A stretch of DNA of 6,819 nucleotides, taken from the NCBI GenBank assembly GCA_934273135.1, contig CAKQSU010000062.1:1-6819 (forward strand). Reading direction: 5' to 3'. Positions within the stretch are counted from its first letter, which is position 1, and each line of letters begins with the position of its first letter. This document shows, in pieces, positions 1 to 5,115 of the stretch. Both the position numbers and the translations under genes were made by a program. The stretch is from an uncultured Clostridia bacterium. Lineage in GTDB: Bacteria > Bacillota > Clostridia > Christensenellales > Borkfalkiaceae. The notes under the pieces are model-generated. The model was not told the DNA's origin, did not search any database, and worked only from the letters and a program-made list of their open reading frames with translations.

Positions 1-100
1 CCTTAAGACAAGCATAGTATACAACAAAACGCGACCGAATGCAATTGCAAAAACAACTTTTTATTATTGCATTTCCTCTAATTATTTTTATTATGCGAAT

Positions 101-137
101 AAAAAAGCCGCAAAACGCTTTTTACGCCCGCAGCTTT
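101..137 (-). terminator. Probable intrinsic terminator after the tandem OB-fold gene
   Basis: On the minus strand, 18 nt past the stop codon, AAAGCTGC (137-130) pairs with GCGGCTTT (111-104) with one G.U pair across an 18-nt loop, and the stem runs into a short T-run (about 106-101). This fits a Rho-independent terminator closing the minus-strand pdaB/OB-fold unit. The large loop and short U-tract make it weaker than the glcK terminator. Confidence 0.55.
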
Positions 138-154
138 CCTTAATTATATACCTT

Positions 155-832
155 TTACACTATTTCTTTCAATAACTTATCTCCGCAAAGAAAAAGTTCT
201 TCGTCCAAGTCGAAGTTGTCGGCGTTTTCGTAAGCCGAAAGGCGGGAAACAGACACTTCGTAAGCGGTCATTTCCTTAACTTCCGTATCGCTTATACGCT
301 TTTGATAAATTCTGCTCTGTATTCGTCCGGCGAGCGCGATTTTTTCGCCTACGGGAATGTTTTTCACAAAACGCGCGTTTCTGCCCCACGCTATGCACGG
401 AATATAGTCGCTTTTATTGTACGCTCTGTTGACCGCGACAAGAAGGTCTGCTATTTCCCGAGAAAACGGCGTTGTGCGATAGGTCGGTTGTTTGCAGATA
501 TAACCGCTCAAAACTATGCAGTTGGGGTTTACCGAAAAGGTCGGCGAAACCTTTTCACGCGCAAAAACCGATAACATCAGCTTGCTTTTGCCGTCCACGA
601 GCTTGTTGTAACTTCTGTACTGACCGAGTACGGACAGCGTTTTGCCCTTTTCGAGTTCGTCGTCCGCAATCATTCGTTCGGATACGGTGACGGGAAGAAC
701 GTCTGTTTGTCCGGACAATCTTTTTACCGCCACGTCCACTTCGTAAAACCCTTCGCCGTACACTTCGTGCGAAAATCTTTTGTCGGAAATTATCTCTCCG
801 CGCAGATACACTTTGTTGTTGCTTTTTTCCAT
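155..832 (-). CDS. Tandem OB-fold single-stranded DNA-binding (SSB-like) protein
   Basis: This 225-aa protein probably binds single-stranded DNA. Residues about 103-200 match the SSB OB-fold pattern: a LLVAVNR strand (130-136), then YIPCIAWGRNARFV (143-156), then VGEKIALAGRIQSRIY (161-176), close to the usual 'tDFIPcvaWgk.Ae.v ... KG..v.veGrlqsR.y'. Residues about 6-92 look like a second, more diverged OB fold (KVYLRGEI; LEKGKTLSVLGQYRSY). Housekeeping SSB normally has one OB fold, a flexible linker and an acidic tip ending in DDDIPF. Here the tail is DLDEELFLCGDKLLKEIV with no such tip, so this is probably not the replicative SSB. The start is supported by GGAGG at 847-843, 10 nt upstream of ATG. 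The gene lies 80 nt downstream of the deacetylase with no terminator seen between, so co-transcription is possible. The exact role (repair, recombination or competence) cannot be read from sequence. Confidence 0.82.
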   Translation of the reverse strand: MEKSNNKVYLRGEIISDKRFSHEVYGEGFYEVDVAVKRLSGQTDVLPVTVSERMIADDELEKGKTLSVLGQYRSYNKLVDGKSKLMLSVFAREKVSPTFSVNPNCIVLSGYICKQPTYRTTPFSREIADLLVAVNRAYNKSDYIPCIAWGRNARFVKNIPVGEKIALAGRIQSRIYQKRISDTEVKEMTAYEVSVSRLSAYENADNFDLDEELFLCGDKLLKEIV

Positions 833-912
833 ACTTTCTTTTCCTCCGTTTTTCAGGCGAATTTACGCTTAACGATTTCTGTTTCCGAAGCTTATCGCCC
901 GTAAAATAAAAT

Positions 913-1668
913 TTATTCGCTTAAAATTTGTTTGCCGCTTGAATCTATCGTGTAATTTTGTTTGTACACGAGCTTACTTATCGGCACAAATTCGTAGCCC
1001 TTTTGTTTTAATGCCGCAAATATGAGCGGCAAACTTTCGGCTGTGTGCAAGCCGTTGTTGTGGCAAAGGATAATCGAGCCGCTCTTTACTTTCGCAATCA
1101 CTCTGTTTGCGATTTCCTCTGCGGAAAGGTCTTTCCAGTCGAGGCTGTCAACGTCCCACTGAATAGTCGTGAGGCTTGATTTTTCCGCGCATTCGATGAG
1201 CAAATCGTCGTATTCGCCGAACGGCGGTCGAAAAAGTTCCGTCTTTTTGCCGGTGATATCCTCTATCGCCTTTTTGGAAGTCTCCAACTCCTTTAAGATG
1301 TCGGCTTCGTTCATCTTTGCCATATGCGAATGGGTTGCGCCGTGCGTTCCTAATTCGTGTCCCTTTTCGGTTATCTTTTTAACGTAATCGGGGTACTTTT
1401 TCACCCAGAACTCCACGGCGAAAAAAGTGCATTTTACGTTAAATTTTTCCATGGCGGCAAGAATTGCGTCCGTATGCTCCGTTCCCCATGCGCAGTCAAA
1501 AGATATCGCGATTTTTTTATCGTCGCGCCCGACGGAATAGACGGGCAACTTTCTCACGGTCTTTCCGTAATACACGGGGTACGCGCCGCTTGCGTTGACC
1601 GCAAAACCAAGCAAAACCACCGCCGTAAGTATCGCGAGCGCGCAAAAAACAATACTTCTTTTTTTCAA
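913..1668 (-). CDS. pdaB: PdaB-like polysaccharide deacetylase (NodB domain), sporulation type
   Basis: This 251-aa protein is a membrane-anchored NodB-domain (carbohydrate esterase 4) protein. An N-terminal hydrophobic segment (about residues 5-25) follows a KKR start, giving a signal anchor. The NodB motifs appear in order: FDCAWG (57-62), H109-x3-H113 (HGATH), RPPFGEYDD (147-155), WDVDSLDW (171-178) and LCH (201-203). Length, the FDxxWG form of motif 1 and the RPPxG and SxDW motifs fit PdaB, a protein needed for stable mature spores in Bacillus. In classical NodB enzymes motif 1 is FDD; here Cys59 replaces the metal-binding second Asp. As I recall, the PdaB family generally lacks that Asp, so this is a family trait rather than damage, and catalytic activity is uncertain. 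The start is TTG, chosen because GGGAGAG lies four bases upstream and no ATG gives a full domain. The gene is separated from glcK by a terminator, so it should have its own promoter, perhaps a sporulation one, but none is convincing. Confidence 0.85.
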   Translation of the reverse strand: MKKRSIVFCALAILTAVVLLGFAVNASGAYPVYYGKTVRKLPVYSVGRDDKKIAISFDCAWGTEHTDAILAAMEKFNVKCTFFAVEFWVKKYPDYVKKITEKGHELGTHGATHSHMAKMNEADILKELETSKKAIEDITGKKTELFRPPFGEYDDLLIECAEKSSLTTIQWDVDSLDWKDLSAEEIANRVIAKVKSGSIILCHNNGLHTAESLPLIFAALKQKGYEFVPISKLVYKQNYTIDSSGKQILSE

Positions 1669-1672
1669 TTTA

Positions 1673-1679
1673 CTCTCCC
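1673..1679 (-). promoter_or_regulatory. Ribosome binding site fixing a TTG start for pdaB
   Basis: The minus strand reads GGGAGAG, TAAA, then TTG. The strong Shine-Dalgarno with short spacing, followed by KKR and a hydrophobic segment, supports TTG at 1668-1666 as the start codon. No in-frame ATG lies near enough to keep the signal anchor. Confidence 0.75.
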
Positions 1680-1781
1680 ATAATACAACTTTACTTAGGT
1701 CGCTTTTTATTTTGATTTGTCGCGTTTTGTCGTATAAAGTCGTTTTTGTTTTATGTTTATGCGAAAAATCTCGATTATATG

Positions 1782-1812
1782 AAAAAAAGGTCTTCGTTTT
1801 TTTGAAGACCTT
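1782..1812 (-). terminator. Rho-independent terminator of glcK
   Basis: On the minus strand AAGGTCTTC (1812-1804) pairs perfectly with GAAGACCTT (1795-1787) across an 8-nt loop and is followed by a T-run (1788-1782). It starts about 24 nt after the glcK stop codon. It makes glcK a single-gene unit and separates it from pdaB. Confidence 0.9.
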
Positions 1813-1835
1813 AGTTTATGGATTGTATTTTTTGC

Positions 1836-2768
1836 TTACATATTGAGTGCGGCTGCGCCTACGATGCCCGCAGACTTTAAGCTTGCGAAAATTATGCCGA
1901 CGCTCGGACCGGAACTCCTTGCAAACAGCCCGCCTTTCACCTGTTCTCTGAGCGGCAAGATAAGGCTGTCGCCCTGGTTTGCGACTCCTCCGCCGATAAT
2001 GATTACTTCCGGACGGAAAATGTTCGCTATGTTTATAAGACCTATGGATAAGTTATCTATGTATTCGTCAACGACCTGTTTTGCGTATTCGTCCACGTCG
2101 GCATAGTCGAACGCGGTTTTTCCGTCCACGTTTTCAAGCCCGCCGACTTTCCACATTTCGGAATCCTTGTGCGCTTGCATGGCTCTGCGCGTTTCCCTTA
2201 TGATGGCGGTTGCCGAACCGTAAGTTTCCCAGCAACCCTTGTTGCCGCAGGTGCATTGTTCGCCGTGGGGGTGAATAATCATGTGTCCTATTTCGCCGCC
2301 CGCGGATTTGTTTCCCTCGTACAGCTTGCCGTCGATTACTATTCCTCCGCCGATTCCCGTGCCGAGGGTTACAAAGACGCTCGTTTTGTAGTTTTTTCCC
2401 GAACCGAACTTAGCTTCGCCCAAAGCGGCGGCGTTTGCGTCGTTTGTGATTTTAATGGGATAATCGAAGCATTTGTGAAGTTCGTCCACGATATGAACGT
2501 CGCTCCAATAGAGGTTGCCGGCAACCACCACGACCCCGTTTTCGCCGTCGATAAGCCCCGGTATACCTATGCCGATACCTTGAATTTCGTCGTCGTTATG
2601 CGCTTCGAGATCCCTAATAAGCTTAACGATGTTGGATATAACCTTTTTCACGCCCTCTTTAGCGTCTGTCGGAACGGAACTTTTATACAAAATTTTCCCG
2701 TCTGCCGTGACTATACCGCCTTTTATGCTCGTGCCGCCGAAATCGATACCGATATATACTTTTTCCAT
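1836..2768 (-). CDS. glcK: ROK-family glucokinase
   Basis: This 310-aa cytoplasmic sugar kinase should phosphorylate glucose to glucose-6-phosphate with ATP, feeding glycolysis. The ROK signatures are complete. They are the N-terminal phosphate-binding DFGGTSIKGG (9-18), catalytic Asp110 in TNDANAAALGE, the GTGIGGG nucleotide/sugar motif (136-142), and EIGH (159-162). The zinc site is formed by His162 with Cys172, Cys174 and Cys179 in CTCGNKGCWE. A second glycine-rich motif, IIIGGGVA (256-263), lies near the C-terminus. Length is normal for Bacillota GlcK. Absence of an N-terminal DNA-binding HTH rules out a ROK repressor such as XylR or NagC. Close relatives act on N-acetylmannosamine or fructose, so substrate is inferred from overall similarity. 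The gene has its own promoter 77 nt upstream and its own terminator. Its Shine-Dalgarno is weak (GGCGGGT about 8 nt before ATG), suggesting modest translation. Confidence 0.92.
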   Translation of the reverse strand: MEKVYIGIDFGGTSIKGGIVTADGKILYKSSVPTDAKEGVKKVISNIVKLIRDLEAHNDDEIQGIGIGIPGLIDGENGVVVVAGNLYWSDVHIVDELHKCFDYPIKITNDANAAALGEAKFGSGKNYKTSVFVTLGTGIGGGIVIDGKLYEGNKSAGGEIGHMIIHPHGEQCTCGNKGCWETYGSATAIIRETRRAMQAHKDSEMWKVGGLENVDGKTAFDYADVDEYAKQVVDEYIDNLSIGLINIANIFRPEVIIIGGGVANQGDSLILPLREQVKGGLFARSSGPSVGIIFASLKSAGIVGAAALNM

Positions 2769-2782
2769 TTTTGCTTTACCCG

Positions 2783-2809
2783 CCGAAAAATTCTTTTATC
2801 GCTTTTCGG
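2783..2809 (-). other. Small inverted repeat in the glcK leader
   Basis: CCGAAAA (minus 2809-2803) and TTTTCGG (minus 2789-2783) can pair across 13 nt in the glcK 5' leader, ending just before the GGCGGGT ribosome-binding region. It could influence translation or be an operator. No known regulator motif is recognised, and it may be chance. Confidence 0.25.
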
Positions 2810-2844
2810 GTTGCTTTTAGCCACCTACCGCGATATCTTTTTAT

Positions 2845-2873
2845 ATTTTAGCATTTTTATTTGCTTTTGTAAA
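2845..2873 (-). promoter_or_regulatory. Sigma-A promoter for glcK
   Basis: On the minus strand -35 TTTACA (2873-2868) and -10 TAAAAT (2850-2845) are separated by exactly 17 nt, and TGC immediately before the -10 forms an extended -10 (TGn). The predicted start is near 2838, giving a leader of about 70 nt before the glcK ATG. Confidence 0.8.
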
Positions 2874-2959
2874 GAGAAAGATATTAAACATTGCAATTTT
2901 AACTATGCGATATTGCTTTTTTTACTTTTTGTATATTGTATTATATTCGGAGAAAGGAG

Positions 2960-3019
2960 ATGGACGGGTTCAAAAATCCTTACGTCGCCTTTCGAAGAAT
3001 AATTTTTTTTACGCGGTGA
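2960..3019 (+). CDS. Possible 19-aa leader peptide
   Basis: ATG at 2960 opens a 19-codon reading frame (MDGFKNPYVAFRRIIFFTR) ending in TGA at 3017-3019. It is preceded by GGAGAAAGGAG (2949-2959), of which the first GGAG is at usable spacing. It ends 25 nt before the next gene, in a leader that also holds a small GCGG/CCGC hairpin (3013-3027). A short upstream reading frame is plausible but could be chance. An AT-rich TATTATATT (2939-2947) just upstream may be the plus-strand -10, but I found no good -35. Confidence 0.2.
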   Translation: MDGFKNPYVAFRRIIFFTR

Positions 3020-3044
3020 GAAGCCGCAAAGGAGTAATTTCATT

Positions 3045-3425
3045 ATGGTTAAACAGAATGAAAATGTGGAAACAAAAGCAAAAACCGAAATCGAAGCCGA
3101 AATCAAAACCGAAGCAGTACAACAACCGATTGGCAATAAAAGTCAGTCGCAACTTGCGATTGAAGCGGCGGATAGAGACGGCTACGACCAACTCGAAACG
3201 CTTTTCGCTCAGGCAAAAAACAAGCTCATGTTTAATTTCGAAGAAAATCATAATACCGACGAACTCGGTAACAAGCGTTCCTGGATAAGCTATTATGCTT
3301 CCCATACGGACGATGACGGCTTCGAATGGCAAGTTCCCGTCAGACCTATACGCGCAAGCGATAAGTCTCTTATGGAAAACTATTTGCGTTTCATGAAACA
3401 CGAGCTTCAGAAAGCAAAAGCATAA
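3045..3425 (+). CDS. Hypothetical protein, first plus-strand gene
   Basis: I do not recognise this 126-aa protein. Its N-terminal third (residues about 8-24) is a charged alternation of K/E/A/T (KTEIEAEIKTEA), probably helical or disordered. The remainder is mixed and more globular-looking, with an aromatic stretch KRSWISYYASHTDDDGFEW (77-95) and a short basic tail. No signal peptide, membrane segment or metal motif is visible, so it is probably cytoplasmic. The start is supported by AAAGGAG (3028-3034), 10 nt upstream of ATG. It is the first gene after the divergent intergenic region with glcK and is followed at once by a large hairpin and T-rich tract, so expression of the genes beyond may be limited by termination. 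It could belong to a mobile or accessory gene set, but nothing in it proves that. Confidence 0.75.
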   Translation: MVKQNENVETKAKTEIEAEIKTEAVQQPIGNKSQSQLAIEAADRDGYDQLETLFAQAKNKLMFNFEENHNTDELGNKRSWISYYASHTDDDGFEWQVPVRPIRASDKSLMENYLRFMKHELQKAKA

Positions 3426-3433
3426 TCTTTAAC

Positions 3434-3492
3434 AAGGCTGTTCGATTCTTTTTAGTTATAAAAGGCATAATTCGAACAGCCTTTTCTCTTTT
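3434..3492 (+). terminator. Terminator or attenuator hairpin between two plus-strand genes
   Basis: AAGGCTGTTCGA (3434-3445) and TCGAACAGCCTT (3472-3483) form a perfect 12-bp stem, followed by a T-rich tract (TTTTCTCTTTT, 3482-3492). The loop is unusually long at 26 nt and can form a small inner CTTTT/AAAAG pairing. The element ends one base before the AAAGGAG ribosome binding site of the next gene. It is therefore either a true terminator, with a second promoter hidden nearby, or a partial terminator or attenuator within one operon. Confidence 0.75.
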
Positions 3493-3506
3493 AAAGGAGA
3501 TTACGC

Positions 3507-4253
3507 ATGATTGATTTCAATTTTTATAAATTCGCAAATATTACAACAACCAAAGACAAGAAAGAAGCTTGCGCGGCATATGAAAGCGATTTAAAAAACA
3601 AACTCGAACGCGAAAAAGACGATAAGTTCTTTATCGGCGCAAAGCTGATAGATTTTTATCGTTCACAAACTTACTCTATGGCGGAAGATATTGTAAAACT
3701 AAGTCATTCGGATTTTAAGGAACGGTTCGGCTTTGAAAAACCTTTGGGCGCGGGTAATTGTTGGAGCGGGTATTTTCTCGCCTTTTGCTCAGATAGGTTC
3801 AACCTCGAACGCAGTACGGTATCAAGGCTTATGAACGTAGTCGACGAATTCGGCGACGGATTCCGCAATTACGCCGAGGAATGGAAAAATTTTTCATATA
3901 GCCAACTCGTGGAAATGCTTCCGCTGTTGCCGTTCGACCGAAAGCCGATACAGTCAGATTGGAGCATTAAGAAAATTCGCGATTACAAAAAGAGCTTGAA
4001 AGCGAAAAAAGTAACGCCGGAAATGCTGATAGCGGAAGAAGAAGAGGACGAAAGCAAAAATAAGTACGTTCGGTTCGAAAAGTGGACAAGACCGCAACTT
4101 TGCGACAAGATTTTCGAGCTTGAAGAAGAACTTGCGAATGCTTGCGCGCAGATAGAAGAATACAAAGCGAAAGAAAAGAAAGCAATCGAAGAGCAAGCCG
4201 CCGAAGTATTTTCTTTGCCGAAGATAGGCAAAAAGCTTAAAGCTATTGTTTGA
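3507..4253 (+). CDS. Putative DNA-binding protein with HTH-like and coiled-coil regions
   Basis: This 248-aa protein has no secure family name. Its arrangement resembles proteins seen in Clostridia plasmids, phages and conjugative elements: FFIGAKLIDFY (41-51), then a segment compatible with a helix-turn-helix (FNLERSTVSRLMNVVDEF, 98-115). These are followed by YSQLVEMLPL (131-140) and a basic SIKKIRDYKKSLK (153-165). Together they recall ParB/replication-type or DUF3102-like modules in which 'stvsRlm' lies in the recognition helix. After an acidic EEEEDES linker (177-183), residues about 195-233 look like a coiled coil, suggesting self-association. The basic end (IGKKLKAIV) is short. The start is supported by AAAGGAG 7 nt upstream of ATG. 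The next gene begins 12 nt after its stop, indicating an operon. DNA binding is inferred, not demonstrated. Confidence 0.75.
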   Translation: MIDFNFYKFANITTTKDKKEACAAYESDLKNKLEREKDDKFFIGAKLIDFYRSQTYSMAEDIVKLSHSDFKERFGFEKPLGAGNCWSGYFLAFCSDRFNLERSTVSRLMNVVDEFGDGFRNYAEEWKNFSYSQLVEMLPLLPFDRKPIQSDWSIKKIRDYKKSLKAKKVTPEMLIAEEEEDESKNKYVRFEKWTRPQLCDKIFELEEELANACAQIEEYKAKEKKAIEEQAAEVFSLPKIGKKLKAIV

Positions 4254-4265
4254 TAATGGTGGCGT

Positions 4266-4580
4266 ATGATATTGCACAACGTCAGAATTAAGCGGTCGCG
4301 TTACGAACACATACGCACGGCAATCGACCGCTACGGCAAAACTTTTGTCTGCGCTTACGACAAGAACTCCCGCTTTAACGTCGGCGACCTTGTAAGATTT
4401 ATTCCCGTGAGCGCTGCCGGGTATAGTAACTACCGTGCCGATTCCGCGGTTTACCTTATAACCGATATTCGGCGCGACGTTCCCGACTTGAACGTGTGCT
4501 ACGCGGCGTTCGCCTTTGTAAAAAGCGAAGAGTATGTTTTCGATTGCAATAAGCAAACGCTTTTTAAGGTAAAAAAATAA
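4266..4580 (+). CDS. Small PUA/ASCH-like (DUF3850-like) candidate protein
   Basis: This 104-aa protein follows the previous gene by 12 nt and has a GGTGG ribosome binding site close to its ATG. The pattern 'GKTFVCAYDKNSRFNVGDLVRF' (residues 24-45, in two parts GKTFVCAYDKN and SRFNVGDLVRF), followed by AVYLITDIRR (61-70) and a hydrophobic strand CYAAFAFV (78-85), resembles DUF3850. In DUF3850, within the PUA/ASCH superfamily, 'K.FevR.nDR.F.vGD.l.l' precedes an 'I.yI' strand and a final 'gYvvl' strand. ASCH/PUA domains bind RNA or modified nucleotides, and DUF3850 proteins are common in phages and mobile elements. The usual nDR is KNSR here, so the match is loose. Its last codons overlap the 3' end of the minus-strand small RNA. 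No plus-strand terminator is seen after it. Confidence 0.68.
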   Translation: MILHNVRIKRSRYEHIRTAIDRYGKTFVCAYDKNSRFNVGDLVRFIPVSAAGYSNYRADSAVYLITDIRRDVPDLNVCYAAFAFVKSEEYVFDCNKQTLFKVKK

Positions 4581-4601
4581 CCGCTTCCATAAAGGAAACG
4601 G
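4571..4601 (-). terminator. Terminator of the minus-strand small RNA
   Basis: On the minus strand CCGTTTCC (4601-4594), loop TTTAT and GGAAGCGG (4588-4581) form an 8-bp stem followed by TTATTTTTTT (4580-4571). One pair is G.U in this sense; read on the plus strand it would be a C/A mismatch and the tail would be A-rich. The signal is therefore strand-specific and belongs to the minus strand, where no protein gene needs it. Confidence 0.82.
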
Positions 4602-4709
4602 CATTCAGCAAGCCCACACCGTTGCACTCAAAGGCACAACTTTCAACCTAATGCTCTTGCTCGTTCACGCGGAAGTCCCGTGACTGGGACACTCTAACGT
4701 CCCGTTGGT
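4571..4709 (-). ncRNA. Independently transcribed structured small RNA, unknown family
   Basis: The minus strand carries a complete transcription unit: a near-consensus promoter (4716-4744), a predicted A start at about 4709, roughly 139 nt without a convincing reading frame, and a terminator (4571-4601). Near the 5' end two hairpins can form side by side: GGGAC/GTCCC (4703-4699 with 4690-4686) and TCACG/CGTGA (4683-4679 with 4669-4665). Farther on, GTTG/CAAC (4647-4644 with 4624-4621) brackets AAAG/CTTT. GCAAG/CTTGC (4660-4656 with 4612-4608) and GCATT/AATGC (4654-4650 with 4605-4601) cross each other, so they are either a pseudoknot or alternatives. AACGG near the start (4706-4702) can pair with CCGTT (4601-4597), which would compete with the terminator stem or close the fold. 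I do not recognise it as SRP RNA, 6S, tmRNA, RNase P or a known riboswitch. It runs antisense to the intercistronic part of the plus-strand genes. Confidence 0.72.
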
Positions 4710-4715
4710 AATCAA

Positions 4716-4744
4716 ATTCTATCATAAGGAGTTTTATATGTCAA
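4716..4744 (-). promoter_or_regulatory. Near-consensus sigma-A promoter for the small RNA
   Basis: The minus strand has a perfect -35 TTGACA (4744-4739), a 17-nt spacer ending in TGA, which makes an extended -10, and -10 TAGAAT (4721-4716, one mismatch from TATAAT). It is the best-matching promoter in the window. It overlaps the start codon and ribosome binding site of the plus-strand gene at 4738. Confidence 0.85.
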
Positions 4745-5088
4745 ATGTTTTTAGCAAGTATCGTAAAGAACTTGCAGGCGTAAAAGTTGTTTCGAGCAAA
4801 GAAGCTTGGTTGTACACGAAAAAAGGCAAGCCTTATCTCAACCCCGAGTACAACATTATCGGTAAAGTCGATTCTGCCTTTCCTAACTTTGTTTTAAAAG
4901 CAAACAAGAAAGGTTTTAAGACCGGTTATGTTGAAGATACTTCGGCTTTAACAAAAACGACGAAAGAACGACTTGTCGAGCATTTTTATGACAAGAAAGG
5001 CAAAAGAACTGCAAACAAAGTCGCCTATCTCGTTAGGGAAGATAACAAAAAAGCCGGCGGTTCAGGCGTAGTAAAGAATAAAAAATAG
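4738..5088 (+). CDS. Very basic 116-aa hypothetical protein
   Basis: I do not recognise this protein. By my count it has 23 Lys and 4 Arg against 11 Asp/Glu, a net charge near +16. That suggests nucleic-acid binding, though no named domain is visible. The middle (about residues 20-65) has aromatic and hydrophobic residues in a KGKPYLNPEYNIIGK context that could fold as a small beta domain, and the C-terminus (KKAGGSGVVKNKK) is a flexible basic tail. The frame can be extended upstream to a TTG at 4705, but I place the start at ATG 4738 because AAGGAG (4726-4731) lies 6 nt before it. No plus-strand promoter is seen in the preceding gap. The gene's start overlaps the -35 box of the divergent small RNA. 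The lipoprotein gene follows after 27 nt, so the two may be co-transcribed. Confidence 0.75.
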   Translation: MSNVFSKYRKELAGVKVVSSKEAWLYTKKGKPYLNPEYNIIGKVDSAFPNFVLKANKKGFKTGYVEDTSALTKTTKERLVEHFYDKKGKRTANKVAYLVREDNKKAGGSGVVKNKK

Positions 5089-5115
5089 TCGCAAAAGCGG
5101 CAAAGTGAGGAAAAA

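Noticed and set aside
38..73. AATGCAAT/ATTGCATT inverted repeat near the left edge
   Set aside because: It has a 20-nt AT-rich loop, no T-run directly after it and no identifiable gene to the left. It could be a terminator for a gene outside the window but cannot be supported. The first 100 bases otherwise show nothing recognisable.
1755..1780. Possible sigma-E-like promoter for pdaB
   Set aside because: On the minus strand ATATAA followed by CATAAACA at about 13 nt recalls a mother-cell sigma-E promoter, but both boxes are loose matches and the spacing is short. It is not strong enough to list.
2169..3002. 277-codon plus-strand frame opposite glcK
   Set aside because: It lies on the antisense strand of a clear ROK kinase for most of its length, its translation matches no family pattern, and it has no convincing ribosome binding site.
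3954..4604. 216-codon minus-strand frame
   Set aside because: It overlaps two better-supported plus-strand genes, and its start codon lies just before the small-RNA terminator, which would end the transcript. Its composition looks like a shadow frame.
4581..4737. End of an IS200/IS605 element or TnpB guide-RNA remnant
   Set aside because: Tandem hairpins followed by TCAA at first suggested a transposon right end. No transposase or TnpB fragment is present, and the minus-strand promoter and terminator explain the structure better.
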